Below the pieces are notes generated by a model. The model made no database searches, had not been told where the DNA came from, and saw only the letters and a list, made by a program, of their open reading frames with translations. A DNA stretch of 64,000 nt from Phycisphaerae bacterium (lineage in GTDB: Bacteria > Planctomycetota > Phycisphaerae > UBA1845): NCBI GenBank assembly GCA_029260135.1, contig JAJDDV010000081.1:1-64000 (forward strand), written 5' to 3'. Below are positions 50,645 to 59,205 of the stretch, in pieces; within the stretch, counting starts at the first letter, position 1, and each line of letters begins with the position of its first letter. A program made the translations under genes and the position numbers.

Positions 50645-51328
50645 TCAAAAAACGTCCGATAAATTCTCGATCACAGCCTCCGGCTGCACTTCATCAGCGT
50701 TTCCGATGTCGTGAATGCGGTTTTCGCGGCACAACCACACAGGCGAGACCCCGCTGGCGCGGGCACCACCAACATCGCTATGGACCGAGTCTCCGACGTG
50801 TACGGCCCGGTCAGGCCGGACGCCCAATGCTGAAAGGGCCTTCTGGAAAATGGCCGGATCCGGCTTGTAGCACCTCGCTGCCTCCGAGGTAATGACAGCA
50901 TCGAACCGAAGATCGTGACGCTCGATCGCGGCCAAGAGCGGCGCCGTGTCGGCGTTCGACACGCAGCAAACGGGTAGGTCGACCGACTTCAAGAACTCGA
51001 GCGCGTCCATGTAGATCGGCGGGTCTCTCCAATAGGCCTCGAGATCCGCCACAAAGGGAACCGGGTCTCGCGTTTCACCGAAGTCAGCCAGGATCGACGC
51101 CAAGCTGGAAATCTCACACGCGTAGAGCGTCTGAAACCGGTCGTGATTGCTGGCTGCGATCGTCGAAAAGAACCGCTCGCCCCAGCGAATGGCAAACTCC
51201 TGGGGCGTCACCGACAGGCCGCAAACCTCGACGATCCGCGTGCACGTGGCCTCAACGGCCGCGCGATCTCCAGCCGAGATGGTGCCGTAGAAATCGATCA
51301 AGACGCCATCGAAACGATCAGCGAGCAT
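50645..51328 (-). CDS. HAD-superfamily hydrolase
   Basis: 227 aa. Motif I is IDFYGT, with Asp as nucleophile and Tyr where phosphatases have the second Asp, as in L-2-haloacid dehalogenase-like members. Motif II is VCCVSNAD, the Lys motif is YKPDPAIFQKAL, and the acidic motif is HVGDSVHSDVGGARASG. The cap domain lies between residues 18 and 85. It most likely acts on a small phosphorylated or halogenated metabolite. It is divergent from aspS by 85 bases. Substrate unknown. Confidence 0.85.
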   Translation of the reverse strand: MLADRFDGVLIDFYGTISAGDRAAVEATCTRIVEVCGLSVTPQEFAIRWGERFFSTIAASNHDRFQTLYACEISSLASILADFGETRDPVPFVADLEAYWRDPPIYMDALEFLKSVDLPVCCVSNADTAPLLAAIERHDLRFDAVITSEAARCYKPDPAIFQKALSALGVRPDRAVHVGDSVHSDVGGARASGVSPVWLCRENRIHDIGNADEVQPEAVIENLSDVF

Positions 51329-51413
51329 GCTTGTGCCTCTTCAGCGATTGATTTTCCATCCCACTACCTCTACAACCGGCGCCATGTTGATTGTCTGTTA
51401 AAGGAGCCCGATC

Positions 51414-53207
51414 TTGCCCATTCCCTACCATAAACGAACGCATCGATGCGGTGAACCCAACGCCTCCGACATTGGCCAAAACGTGCGCCTGGCCGGCTGG
51501 GTTCACGCCACCCGAGACCACGGCGGCCTGGCCTTCGTCGATCTTCGAGACCACACAGGCCTCGTGCAACTTCAGTTCAACCCCGATCACTACGCCGACG
51601 GGCACAAAATCGCCCAGGCGCTACACAACGAGGACGTCATCGCCGTCGAAGGCAAAGCCGTCAGCCGCGGCGACCGCGTGAACCCCAAGCTCGCCACCGG
51701 CGAAATTGAGGTTCAGGTCGACGCCATCGAGGTGCTCAGCGAGGCCTCGCCGCTGCCATTCCAGGTGAACGACGAGTTCGACGCGAGTGAAGACGCCTGC
51801 CTGCGCTACCGGTTCCTGCACTTTCGCCGGCCCGAAGTCCAGGAAGTGTTCCGCCTTCGACACAGGGTTGGCCGAGCAATCCGAGAGTACTTCAACGCGG
51901 AAGGCTTCGTCGAAATCGAGACGCCGTTCCTCACCAAATCCACGCCGGAAGGCGCGCGCGATTACCTCGTGCCATCTCGCGTAAGACCCGGTTCGTTCTA
52001 CGCGCTGCCGCAGTCGCCGCAGATCTTCAAACAACTCTGCATGATCGGCGGATTCGACCGCTACGCGCAGATCGTCCGGTGCTTCCGGGATGAGGATCTC
52101 CGCGCCGATCGGCAACCGGAGTTCACCCAGCTCGATATGGAAATGGCATTCGTCCAGCGCGACGATGTCATGGCCGCCGTCGAAGGATGCGTGAAGCGCA
52201 TTTTCAAAGACGGACTAGACCTCGACATCAAAACGCCGCTGCCGCAGATGAGCGAGCGCGAGGCCGTCGAACGCTTCGGCATCGACCGGCCCGACACGCG
52301 ATACGGCATGGAGCTGCAAGACATCACGGAACTCGTCGGCGACGTCGAGCTCCCGATGTTCCGGGAGGCGATTCAAGCGCGTGGGGTGGTAAAATGCATG
52401 GTGGCCAAGAATGCCACAAGCCTGACACGCAAGATCCTCGACGGCCTCAACGAAGAGGTGATCGGCATCGACGGTCCGGGTCTGCCCTACACCAAGATGA
52501 CGGACGGCGAGGGCGGCGCGACCTTCTCAACGGGCATCGCCAAATTCGTAAAGCCGATTCAGTCCGCGCTCTGCGAACAGGTCGGCGCCGAGGTGGGGGA
52601 CGTGGTCTTCTTCATGCCCGGCCGCACACACACCGAGGCCGGCAAGTTCCTGCACCCGGTGCGAACGAAACTGGCTACGCTGCTCGACGTCATCCCCAAA
52701 GACCGCTGGGACCTGCTCTGGGTGGTCGACTTCCCGCTCGTCGAGTGGGACGAGGACGAGCAGCGCTGGTTCAGCATGCACCACCCGTTCACGGCTCCGC
52801 TCGATGAGGACATCCCCAAACTGGAGAGCGACCCGGGCAGTGTTCGCGCCAAGGCCTATGACCTCGTGCTCAACGGCGTCGAGATGGCCGGCGGCAGCAT
52901 TCGTATCCACCGGCACGACATACAGCAGCAGGTCTTCAAGCTTCTGGGGATCAGCGAAGAGGAAGCCAGCGCGAAGTTCCAGTTCCTTCTCGACGCCCTG
53001 CGCTTCGGCGCTCCACCCCACGGCGGAATCGCGTTCGGCTTCGACCGATGGATCATGATGCTGACAGGCGCGGAGAGCTTGCGCGAAGTGATCGCCTATC
53101 CCAAGACAGCCCGCGCCGTCTGCCCCATGACCGACGCCCCAGGCCCCGTCGCCGAAGACCAACTCGAAGAACTAGGCCTGAAACTCAACCTGCCGAAGAA
53201 GGATTGA
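51414..53207 (+). CDS. aspS: Aspartyl-tRNA synthetase, bacterial type
   Basis: 597 aa, including the GAD insertion domain typical of bacterial AspRS. The start is TTG at 51414, chosen because AAGGAG (51401-51406) lies seven bases upstream and the N-terminus PYHKRTHRCGEPNASDIG fits the family. The anticodon-binding OB-fold runs about residues 18-100 (LAGWVHATRDHGGLAFVDLRD). Class II motif 2 is FRDEDLRADRQPEFTQLDMEM and motif 3 is GGIAFGFDRWIMML. It charges tRNA-Asp, and may also charge tRNA-Asn if the organism lacks AsnRS. Confidence 0.96.
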   Translation: MPIPYHKRTHRCGEPNASDIGQNVRLAGWVHATRDHGGLAFVDLRDHTGLVQLQFNPDHYADGHKIAQALHNEDVIAVEGKAVSRGDRVNPKLATGEIEVQVDAIEVLSEASPLPFQVNDEFDASEDACLRYRFLHFRRPEVQEVFRLRHRVGRAIREYFNAEGFVEIETPFLTKSTPEGARDYLVPSRVRPGSFYALPQSPQIFKQLCMIGGFDRYAQIVRCFRDEDLRADRQPEFTQLDMEMAFVQRDDVMAAVEGCVKRIFKDGLDLDIKTPLPQMSEREAVERFGIDRPDTRYGMELQDITELVGDVELPMFREAIQARGVVKCMVAKNATSLTRKILDGLNEEVIGIDGPGLPYTKMTDGEGGATFSTGIAKFVKPIQSALCEQVGAEVGDVVFFMPGRTHTEAGKFLHPVRTKLATLLDVIPKDRWDLLWVVDFPLVEWDEDEQRWFSMHHPFTAPLDEDIPKLESDPGSVRAKAYDLVLNGVEMAGGSIRIHRHDIQQQVFKLLGISEEEASAKFQFLLDALRFGAPPHGGIAFGFDRWIMMLTGAESLREVIAYPKTARAVCPMTDAPGPVAEDQLEELGLKLNLPKKD

Positions 53208-53293
53208 GGCCAGCGACTTCTCGGCGCGGGCTGACACGCCGCATGTTCCAGCCTCGAGGAACTGCGGCCGGGAGCTGGCAAGCTGCCAATTCT

Positions 53294-53776
53294 ATGCTCC
53301 ACAGAGCCATAGTTGCAGGACTTGCGGTAGGGGCAGTTGGGATCTCGATTCTCTGGGCGGCTATACTGGGCGTATCTTTCTACTACAACGTCGGCGCTGA
53401 TCGATTCAGCATTCGCGAGAGTGCTCTTCAGATTCACTTGTCAAGTCGAATACTTCCGGATGGCTACGTATTGCCGAAGCAAGGTTGGCACACATCTAGC
53501 CCTTCCGGACAGGTAGCCTGGTGCCCGAGAATCGGCCTCTACAAGGGGCGATTGCTTTGGTTCGACCTGCCATTGTGGATTCCGCTGCTCTTGTTCGGCT
53601 CCTACCCTGCCTTCACGATTGTCCGAGGTCCGCTGCGATGCTGGCGACGGCGGCGGCAGGGACAGTGCATTAACTGCGCTTATGACCTCACAGCGAACGA
53701 GTCCGGCATCTGCCCTGAATGCGGTACCCGCATGCGGAACGTGGTTCGTGAGGACCAGGAGAAAGACTGCACGTAA
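53294..53776 (+). CDS. Small membrane protein with C-terminal zinc-ribbon tail
   Basis: 160 aa from the ATG at 53294; the ORF track extends back into aspS. One N-terminal span (VAGLAVGAVGISILWAAILG) is followed by a soluble middle with several Trp and Pro residues and a second hydrophobic stretch (LPLWIPLLLFGSYPAFTI). The C-terminus has C-I-N-C-A-Y-D-L then C-P-E-C-G, a CxxC...CxxC zinc ribbon seen on many planctomycete membrane proteins. It lies 86 bases after aspS. Function unknown. Confidence 0.7.
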   Translation: MLHRAIVAGLAVGAVGISILWAAILGVSFYYNVGADRFSIRESALQIHLSSRILPDGYVLPKQGWHTSSPSGQVAWCPRIGLYKGRLLWFDLPLWIPLLLFGSYPAFTIVRGPLRCWRRRRQGQCINCAYDLTANESGICPECGTRMRNVVREDQEKDCT

Positions 53777-53792
53777 AGGAACACTGTGCGCA

Positions 53793-54011
53793 TCAGAGCA
53801 CCCCAACCCACCAAGCGATGAGGTACGTGAAGCCCACCACGGTCACGCAGACCAGGAAGAAGCCGAGGGCGATCCCGTCTCGAAAGCTGTAATCAGGTCC
53901 GCTCGATTCCGCATTGGAGAAGCAACCATAGAGACCTGTGATCCGGAGTGCGAATCGGCCTACCCAGGTGCACACGGCAACCAACAGGTGGCCCCCAAGA
54001 AGTTCGTACAT
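53793..54011 (-). CDS. Small two-span membrane protein
   Basis: 72 aa. Hydrophobic helices LLGGHLLVAVCTWVGRFAL and ALGFFLVCVTVVGFTYLIAWWVG flank a short polar loop. It overlaps no other gene and converges with the zinc-ribbon protein. The composition looks like a genuine membrane protein, but no family is recognised. Confidence 0.5.
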   Translation of the reverse strand: MYELLGGHLLVAVCTWVGRFALRITGLYGCFSNAESSGPDYSFRDGIALGFFLVCVTVVGFTYLIAWWVGVL

Positions 54012-54865
54012 GTTCCGTTGCCGCCTTTCACGCCCTCCTTGTTTCGTTCACCGAAGAAATGAATTGTATATCCGATCCACCATCTGTCAACACTGTAGTG
54101 CGGGTCGATGCTTCGCGTCAGCGCAACGTTGACCTGCCAGAACTGTGACCCCGGAGGAGTGTTTCAACCGGGGACAAGGCGGGATACCCGGTGGCCGGAT
54201 CATCAGCGTAGCGCTGACCCTGGGGAATCGATGATAGCGCCGGCTAGAGCAAGCTCTATTCAAGTGTAGCGTCTTGAACGACCTCGCACGCGGGAAACAC
54301 GGTACTTTCCCCGCTACACTTGAGCGTTACACGCTATAACGGGGACCCCCGCGCTCGCCCCGCGCCGAAATTCAACCGATCACGCGCGAAGTTATTACTG
54401 TAGGAGAGACGCAGACGATGACCGGAGCTCGCAGCCAGGACCACACCAGCACGCCCGTACCGTCACATGCATCTCCTCCCACCCCGCGCAACCTCTGCCG
54501 GGTACCTTCCCCCCGGAGTCGGTCCGCCCGTGGCGGAGCCCTTCGCCACTCCCGCTTACCACGCCTTCCGTCCCGCGGAGATCCGAAGTGTTCATGGCCG
54601 CTCCACGGTAGTGCCACATCGTGACACCACAGGTGAGTTTTTTTGTTGCCAAACGAACCCAAACACGCCCGATAATACCGCCCGTCGGGTCCGTCGGCCG
54701 GCCTCGCACCATCGCCGCCCACGAGGGGCGGCGCTGCAACATGCCCGCGCCTTCGGCTTGGGCATGGCACCCGACGTGACAAGGCACACGGGCGGTTTGT
54801 CACGCTCTGAGATGGTCCGCCCGCGGCGCCTACAAATGTGCGGCGGCGATGATAGACTCACGAAC
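54012..54865. other. Long intergenic region, no gene recognised
   Basis: About 850 bases. ORFs on both strands here (for example 54372-54803 minus) lack credible starts and have no recognisable products. It contains a 12-bp inverted repeat (separate entry) and a nearby short stem AGCGT-TAC-ACGCT at about 54323-54335. A run of seven T residues occurs near 54636. No terminator or promoter can be placed with confidence. Confidence 0.4.
54260..54323. repeat. 12-bp perfect inverted repeat with 40-base spacer
   Basis: TCAAGTGTAGCG (54260-54271) and CGCTACACTTGA (54312-54323) form perfect 12-bp arms. The right arm continues into a second palindrome (AGCGTTACACGCT). It may be a protein-binding site, a terminator-like fold or a remnant of a mobile element. 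No ORF lies between the arms. Confidence 0.5.
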
Positions 54866-56005
54866 ATGATGAAAACCACGAAAGCCATTGCCGCCGTGAT
54901 GCCGGGGCCTGCATCACCAGGCAGACCCGGACGACCGTGCGAGGTACGCGAAATCGCGCTGCCGGACCTGGAGCCGGACTCGGCGCTGATGAAAGTCGAG
55001 TTCAGCGAGGTGTGCGGAACCGACGTACACCTTCGCGATGGTCGCCTGGCCGGCGTGCCATATCCGATTATTCCCGGCCACGTATCGGTGGGGGTGCTCG
55101 AGAAGATCCGCGGCGAGGTGCTCGACATCAACGGGAAACCTTTCGTCGAAGGCGATTGCGTCACGTTTCTCGACGTTCACAAAACATGTCATGCATGTTG
55201 GCATTGCCTGGTCGCCAAGGCATCGACGCGCTGCCCCGAGCGGAAGGTCTACGGGATCACGTACGGCATCGAAGATGGCTTGACAGGCGGATGGGCGGAG
55301 TACATCTACCTCAAACCGGGCGTGCGCGTGATTCGCATGGACGGTATCGCGAGCGAAACCTACATGGCCGGCGGCTGCTCGCTGCCGACGTCGCTTCACG
55401 CGGTGGAGCGCGCGGACATTCTGCTGGGCGACTCGGTGTTGGTGCTCGGGTCGGGGCCGGTCGGGCTCTCAGCCGTGGGGTTTGCGAGTCTGCGCGGGGC
55501 GCGGCGGGTGCTGTGTGTCGGCGCGCCGGAGGGACGGCTTGCTTCAGCCAGGAAGATGGGCGCGGTCGAGACGCTCGACTTTACGGCACACAGTGTCGAG
55601 CAGCGGGCAACCTGGGTGCGCGAGCACACCGAAGGACACGGTGCAGACGTCGTAATCGAATGTACGGGGGCGCCCAGCGCCGTCGTCGAGGCGATGCGCT
55701 TCGCGCGCGACGCGGGGCGCGTGGTGGTGGTCGGCCAGTACACCGATCATGGCGAGGTCGGGTTCAACCCGCACCTCGACTTGAACAAGAAGCATCTCGA
55801 CGTCCGAGGCTGCTGGGGCAGCGACTATTCGCATTTCCATCGGTGCGTCGACATGCTTCGCGTACCAGCGGCCGCTGCAATGTGGTCGTGCCTGGAGCTG
55901 AAGCGTTTCAACTTGTCGCAGTCCAACGAGGCGTTGGCTGCGGTGGAGGCGGGCGAGGTGGTCAAGGCGTTGATTGTGCCGGAGACTGTTGCTTTCGCGA
56001 GATGA
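54866..56005 (+). CDS. Zinc-dependent medium-chain dehydrogenase
   Basis: 379 aa from the ATG at 54866; the track's start at 54467 lies in intergenic sequence. The structural zinc loop has four Cys residues (CHACWHCLVAKASTRC), the NAD-binding fold is VLVLGSGPVGLSAVGFASLRGA, and DVVIECTGAPSAVVEA follows. The first zinc ligand is in SEVCGTDVHLRDG. The usual GHE motif of this superfamily reads GHVSVG here, so the third catalytic-zinc ligand position has changed. Substrate unknown; closest by feel to threonine or sugar-alcohol dehydrogenases. It stands alone. Confidence 0.85.
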   Translation: MMKTTKAIAAVMPGPASPGRPGRPCEVREIALPDLEPDSALMKVEFSEVCGTDVHLRDGRLAGVPYPIIPGHVSVGVLEKIRGEVLDINGKPFVEGDCVTFLDVHKTCHACWHCLVAKASTRCPERKVYGITYGIEDGLTGGWAEYIYLKPGVRVIRMDGIASETYMAGGCSLPTSLHAVERADILLGDSVLVLGSGPVGLSAVGFASLRGARRVLCVGAPEGRLASARKMGAVETLDFTAHSVEQRATWVREHTEGHGADVVIECTGAPSAVVEAMRFARDAGRVVVVGQYTDHGEVGFNPHLDLNKKHLDVRGCWGSDYSHFHRCVDMLRVPAAAAMWSCLELKRFNLSQSNEALAAVEAGEVVKALIVPETVAFAR

Positions 56006-56115
56006 GATGTGTTACCTGGCGTAGTATTGCCGTTGCACCAGGCCGCTTGGGGCGCTTGGATCATGCGGCGAGAGGATGCGTTGTTTCATGACGGGGTGGT
56101 TTGGAGGCGTATACC

Positions 56116-56619
56116 GTGACTGGTTTGCAGTGGCTTGACGGGTACTCGGGGCAAACAACCAACGAGCTGACGACCCTTGCAGCGACCTACCGAGCGGATT
56201 CCATTGTTCTCGCATTCGAGCAAGCGCTGGACCAGAAAGCTGACCGCGCGGGATTCGGAGGGTTATCCGTTGAAGAGCGCGTCGTCCTAGCCGTTGAGGC
56301 ACTCGAACGTGAGGTCAATAATGGCGGGTACGATCAGTTCTTCGTCAACGCGTACGCAGAGCATGTGCAAGCGGTTGTCGATGGGCTACATCGCATCGGC
56401 TGTGGGGAAGTCGCGAAGCTGACCCAGGACGCCATCGATGCCTTAAGGATTGATGGGCCATGCACACGCGAAGCCATCGCGTGTGTGATCTACGAAGAAG
56501 ATGAGATACGAGAAGAAAGGCTGAGCGAGTGTGACGATCGATTCTTCGAAATGGCGGGAGACCTTTCAGGCCCGCTTCTTGAGTTCATCAAGCGTAACAG
56601 CGACAGAATCACGCTGTAA
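56116..56619 (+). CDS. DUF4375/DMP19-like protein
   Basis: 167 aa from GTG 56116, which has GGAGG (56103-56107) eight bases upstream. The ORF track's TTG at 56101 would remove that site. The family signature EREVNNGGYDQFFVN is present near residue 70, followed by helices AVVDGLHRIGCGEVAKL and DDRFFEMAGDLSGPLLEFIK. The fold is acidic. One member, DMP19 of Neisseria, acts as a DNA mimic that titrates a regulator. That role is not shown here. It lies 110 bases after the dehydrogenase. Confidence 0.72.
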   Translation: MTGLQWLDGYSGQTTNELTTLAATYRADSIVLAFEQALDQKADRAGFGGLSVEERVVLAVEALEREVNNGGYDQFFVNAYAEHVQAVVDGLHRIGCGEVAKLTQDAIDALRIDGPCTREAIACVIYEEDEIREERLSECDDRFFEMAGDLSGPLLEFIKRNSDRITL

Positions 56620-56677
56620 GGTCTGCTTCCGCGCAGCGCTCGTGGCCTGCCTGTGTTCCAAGAAGGCCAGCGTACAC

Positions 56678-56695
56678 GGGCAAACAAGTTTGCCC
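56678..56695 (+). repeat. Perfect hairpin GGGCAAAC-AA-GTTTGCCC
   Basis: An 8-bp perfect stem with a 2-base loop, followed by ATGCCACCC. By eye it belongs to the palindrome group ending in GCCAC seen at 14848 and 15751-15848. It lies in the 300-base gap 56620-56920, which holds no gene that can be recognised. Confidence 0.5.
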
Positions 56696-56920
56696 ATGCC
56701 ACCCGGATTCTTGGCTGTGACCAAGCATTGGTGCTTTGTCACTGCTCAATTGATGGGTGTTCCGAGCTGTGACGCTGAAGGCGACCAAGGAGGGAGCGGT
56801 CTTGGCAACGACGAGAACGTTCTCCGCTTCCTAACGGTCGCGGCTCGGATTGGCGGTCGCGGCTTTGATCGACCCATCCAGCCCCGCGCGACGGAGCACT
56901 GGTCCACCTATGGGAGAGCG

Positions 56921-57163
56921 ATGAAGCGCGTTACGTTTTTTACGAAGCCGGATTGCACGCTGTGCGACGGAGCGATGTTCGTGATTCGGCGGGTTCGCGC
57001 ACACGTAGATTTCGAGTTGGCGTCGGTCGACATCACTGCGGCTGGCAACGAGAAGTGGTTCGAGGCCTATCGCCACGACATCCCCGTCGTACATCTCAAC
57101 GGCGAAGAGGTCTTTCGGCATCGGGTGGACGAGCGCCGACTCAGGGAGTTGCTGGAACGCTGA
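56921..57163 (+). CDS. Small glutaredoxin-like protein (DUF836)
   Basis: 80 aa. Start ATG 56921 has GGGAG about six bases upstream; the track's start at 56531 overlaps the previous gene. The glutaredoxin-like fold has the redox motif CTLC near residue 12 (TKPDCTLCDGAMF), the cis-Pro segment DIPVVHLNGEEVF and a C-terminal helix ERRLRELLER. It reduces disulfides or binds an iron-sulfur cluster. Confidence 0.8.
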   Translation: MKRVTFFTKPDCTLCDGAMFVIRRVRAHVDFELASVDITAAGNEKWFEAYRHDIPVVHLNGEEVFRHRVDERRLRELLER

Positions 57164-57329
57164 GTGCTTCGGCTCCGTTATCGGGAACGGGTGGTTCGCT
57201 GGGCACGCATCAGGGGCATCAGAGAGCACATTTTTCGACCTTCGCGCGAAATCGGGAGCGTAGCGGCGTTTATGAGGTGACCGGTCCGTAGAATGAAGGA
57301 ACCTATATCCCAGTAACGGAGATACCGTG

Positions 57330-58106
57330 ATGAATCGTAGCCCTCGTTTGGCCGTGATCCTGGCGTTCGGAATGGTCGTCGGGTTGTGCTGCCCCGCCGT
57401 GGCCACCTTGCAGACATCTGGTGGGTCACGGGCTGGTGACGCGATCGAGCTGGACTTCCCTGGGGGGACGCTGTCGACGTACATCAACGCGATTCAGGCG
57501 GCGGCGGGCGGCGTCAACATCGTGTTGATGTCGGCAGCGGCGAGCAACATTGAATTGCCGCCGCTTCAGCTCAACGCTGTCAGCGCGGGCGACGCGCTGA
57601 AACTGATCGAGGGCGAGCACCGGGTGGATCAGCTCACGGTCGTTCGGTTAAAGACGCGCAGGATCGATGCCTCGGGGCCGGGTTTGAAACCGATATTGAG
57701 AGTCTTCGCTGAATGGCCGAGTCCTTCGAATAGCGATGTCAAGGTCTGGAGCGTGCTCGATCTCTTCTGTGACGAGATGAAACCGGAAGACGTTCTGACG
57801 GCCGTAGAGACCGCGGTTGAGCTGCTCAACGATGACGAGAATAAGGTTCAGGTTCAGTTTCACGCGGCGACGGGGGTGCTGATCGCACGCGGTACACCGC
57901 GGCAGGTCAATACCATCGGCGACGTGCTGAGCGAGCTGCGGGGTCACATGGTGCTCAAGGGGGTGTTCGACGGTTTGGAGCAGGCAGCGGCGGCCGCACC
58001 GTTGGAGCCGTCCAGCGCATTGGAGCAGATGCTCGGAGAGCTGAAAGAGATAAAGTCCCGACTCAAGGTACTCGAACGTCGTGATCGCAACCGCGACAGT
58101 GAGTAG
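57330..58106 (+). CDS. Exported STN-like/secretin N-domain protein
   Basis: 258 aa from ATG 57330; GGAG is eight bases upstream and GTG 57327 is also in frame. A signal peptide (LAVILAFGMVVGLCCPAVA) precedes an STN/secretin N0-like beta-alpha-beta segment (DFPGGTLSTYINAIQAAAGGVNIVLM, LQLNAVSAGDALKLIEG) and a second N1-like segment (FHAATGVLIARGTPRQVNTIGDVLSELR). The C-terminal 35 residues form a coiled coil (LEQMLGELKEIKSRLKVLERR). It lies directly against the ECF sigma gene (stop TAG, then ATG). It may be the signal-receiving part of that sigma system. Confidence 0.7.
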   Translation: MNRSPRLAVILAFGMVVGLCCPAVATLQTSGGSRAGDAIELDFPGGTLSTYINAIQAAAGGVNIVLMSAAASNIELPPLQLNAVSAGDALKLIEGEHRVDQLTVVRLKTRRIDASGPGLKPILRVFAEWPSPSNSDVKVWSVLDLFCDEMKPEDVLTAVETAVELLNDDENKVQVQFHAATGVLIARGTPRQVNTIGDVLSELRGHMVLKGVFDGLEQAAAAAPLEPSSALEQMLGELKEIKSRLKVLERRDRNRDSE

Positions 58107-58685
58107 ATGGTCGATCCGATTCGCGAATTCCCTTGCGAGTACATGGTGTTTGAATCGATCAGCGAACTTACGTCGGCCATCGCGTCTGGGCACTCCGGTG
58201 CCCTGGCGCATTTGTACCGCAGCCGGTTCGACGAACTGTATGCCGAGGCGCGAAGGGCGACGGGTCGCGATGAGGCGTTCTGCCTGGACGTGGTTCAGGA
58301 CGCGATGATCCGGGTGATTCGGTCGATGAAGCCGATGGACACCGAGAAGCGTCTGAGGGGTTGGCTTCGCGTCGTCGTTCAGTCTTGTGCGTATGATCAG
58401 CTTCGGCGCGATGCGCGGCGCGCCCATCGGGAGCAAGTGGCGGTTGGCGCGGTTCGGTCAGCGCGGGATGGCGATGAGCTGGGCGAGCGACTTGCGTGGC
58501 TTCGCGAGGAGATCGCGAAGCAAGACGGACCTGACGCCCGACTGCTGGTGATGCGATACCGCATGGGGTGGACGTTGCAGCGGATTGCCAACGCTGTCGG
58601 GCTCCGACCCGGTGCGGTCGATGGCCGCATACGACGGTCAACGGCCGCATTGAGTCGCCGAGCGCAGGAGACATTCGATGAATGA
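58107..58685 (+). CDS. ECF-type RNA polymerase sigma factor
   Basis: 192 aa. Sigma region 2 spans about residues 35-100 (EAFCLDVVQDAMIRVIRSM, then RLRGWLRVVVQSCAYDQLRR), and region 4 spans 135-185 with the helix-turn-helix GWTLQRIANAVGLRPGAVDGRIRR. It recruits core polymerase to alternative promoters. It starts at the very base after the stop of the STN-like gene and overlaps the following gene by eight bases, so the three are one operon. The trigger is unknown. Confidence 0.9.
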   Translation: MVDPIREFPCEYMVFESISELTSAIASGHSGALAHLYRSRFDELYAEARRATGRDEAFCLDVVQDAMIRVIRSMKPMDTEKRLRGWLRVVVQSCAYDQLRRDARRAHREQVAVGAVRSARDGDELGERLAWLREEIAKQDGPDARLLVMRYRMGWTLQRIANAVGLRPGAVDGRIRRSTAALSRRAQETFDE

Positions 58686-59157
58686 TCGATCCCGTGAACC
58701 CTTGTCTTCAGCCGGCGAGTCCCGGCGCGAGGCCATGCTCGATGAGCTCGTCGAGCTGTCGGGGAAGATCCATCGACGTCGTCAAACGCGACGCCGGTAT
58801 CTGGTTGCCGGAACATCGATGTGTTTGTTCGCGGTTCTGTTGTGGGCGGCGATCCCGCGTGGAACCGAACCAGAGGGATCACCGCAGATCGTGGATCAAG
58901 AGCAACCGCCGGAGGTTGACGTTCCGGACGAACCGATCGCGAACGATGGGGAGAGCGTGGTGAAGCTCGTGCATACCCGTACGGCCGTACTGGCCCGGTT
59001 CGCAAGTGAGCCCACACGGCGGATCGAACGATTGGACGATGGGAAGCTGCTGGCCGTCTTGGCGTCACTCGGGCGACCGGCGGAGTTGATTCGTGATGGC
59101 GATCGCGTGCGGCTTAGCGCGCCGGTGACGGACAAGGAACTCCACATTGAGCGGTAG
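58678..59157 (+). CDS. Single-span protein, putative anti-sigma factor
   Basis: 159 aa. The first 40 residues are charged and cytosolic (ESRREAMLDELVELSGKIHRRRQTRRR). One span follows (YLVAGTSMCLFAVLLWAA), then about 95 extracytoplasmic residues. The layout is that of a membrane-bound anti-sigma factor, but no zinc HxxxCxxC motif is present and no FecR-like domain is obvious. The eight-base overlap with the ECF gene supports partnership. Confidence 0.65.
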   Translation: MNDRSREPLSSAGESRREAMLDELVELSGKIHRRRQTRRRYLVAGTSMCLFAVLLWAAIPRGTEPEGSPQIVDQEQPPEVDVPDEPIANDGESVVKLVHTRTAVLARFASEPTRRIERLDDGKLLAVLASLGRPAELIRDGDRVRLSAPVTDKELHIER

Positions 59158-59205
59158 GGAGTGCGCGTGCATCAAGCCCGGTCGCGAACTCGCGCACTGC
59201 ACCAT

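Noticed and set aside
54372-54803. Overlapping minus-strand ORFs of 130 and 143 aa in the gap before the dehydrogenase
   Set aside because: Both are open in the same stretch, Arg/Pro/Gly-rich and without a ribosome site. Probably chance ORFs in GC-rich DNA.
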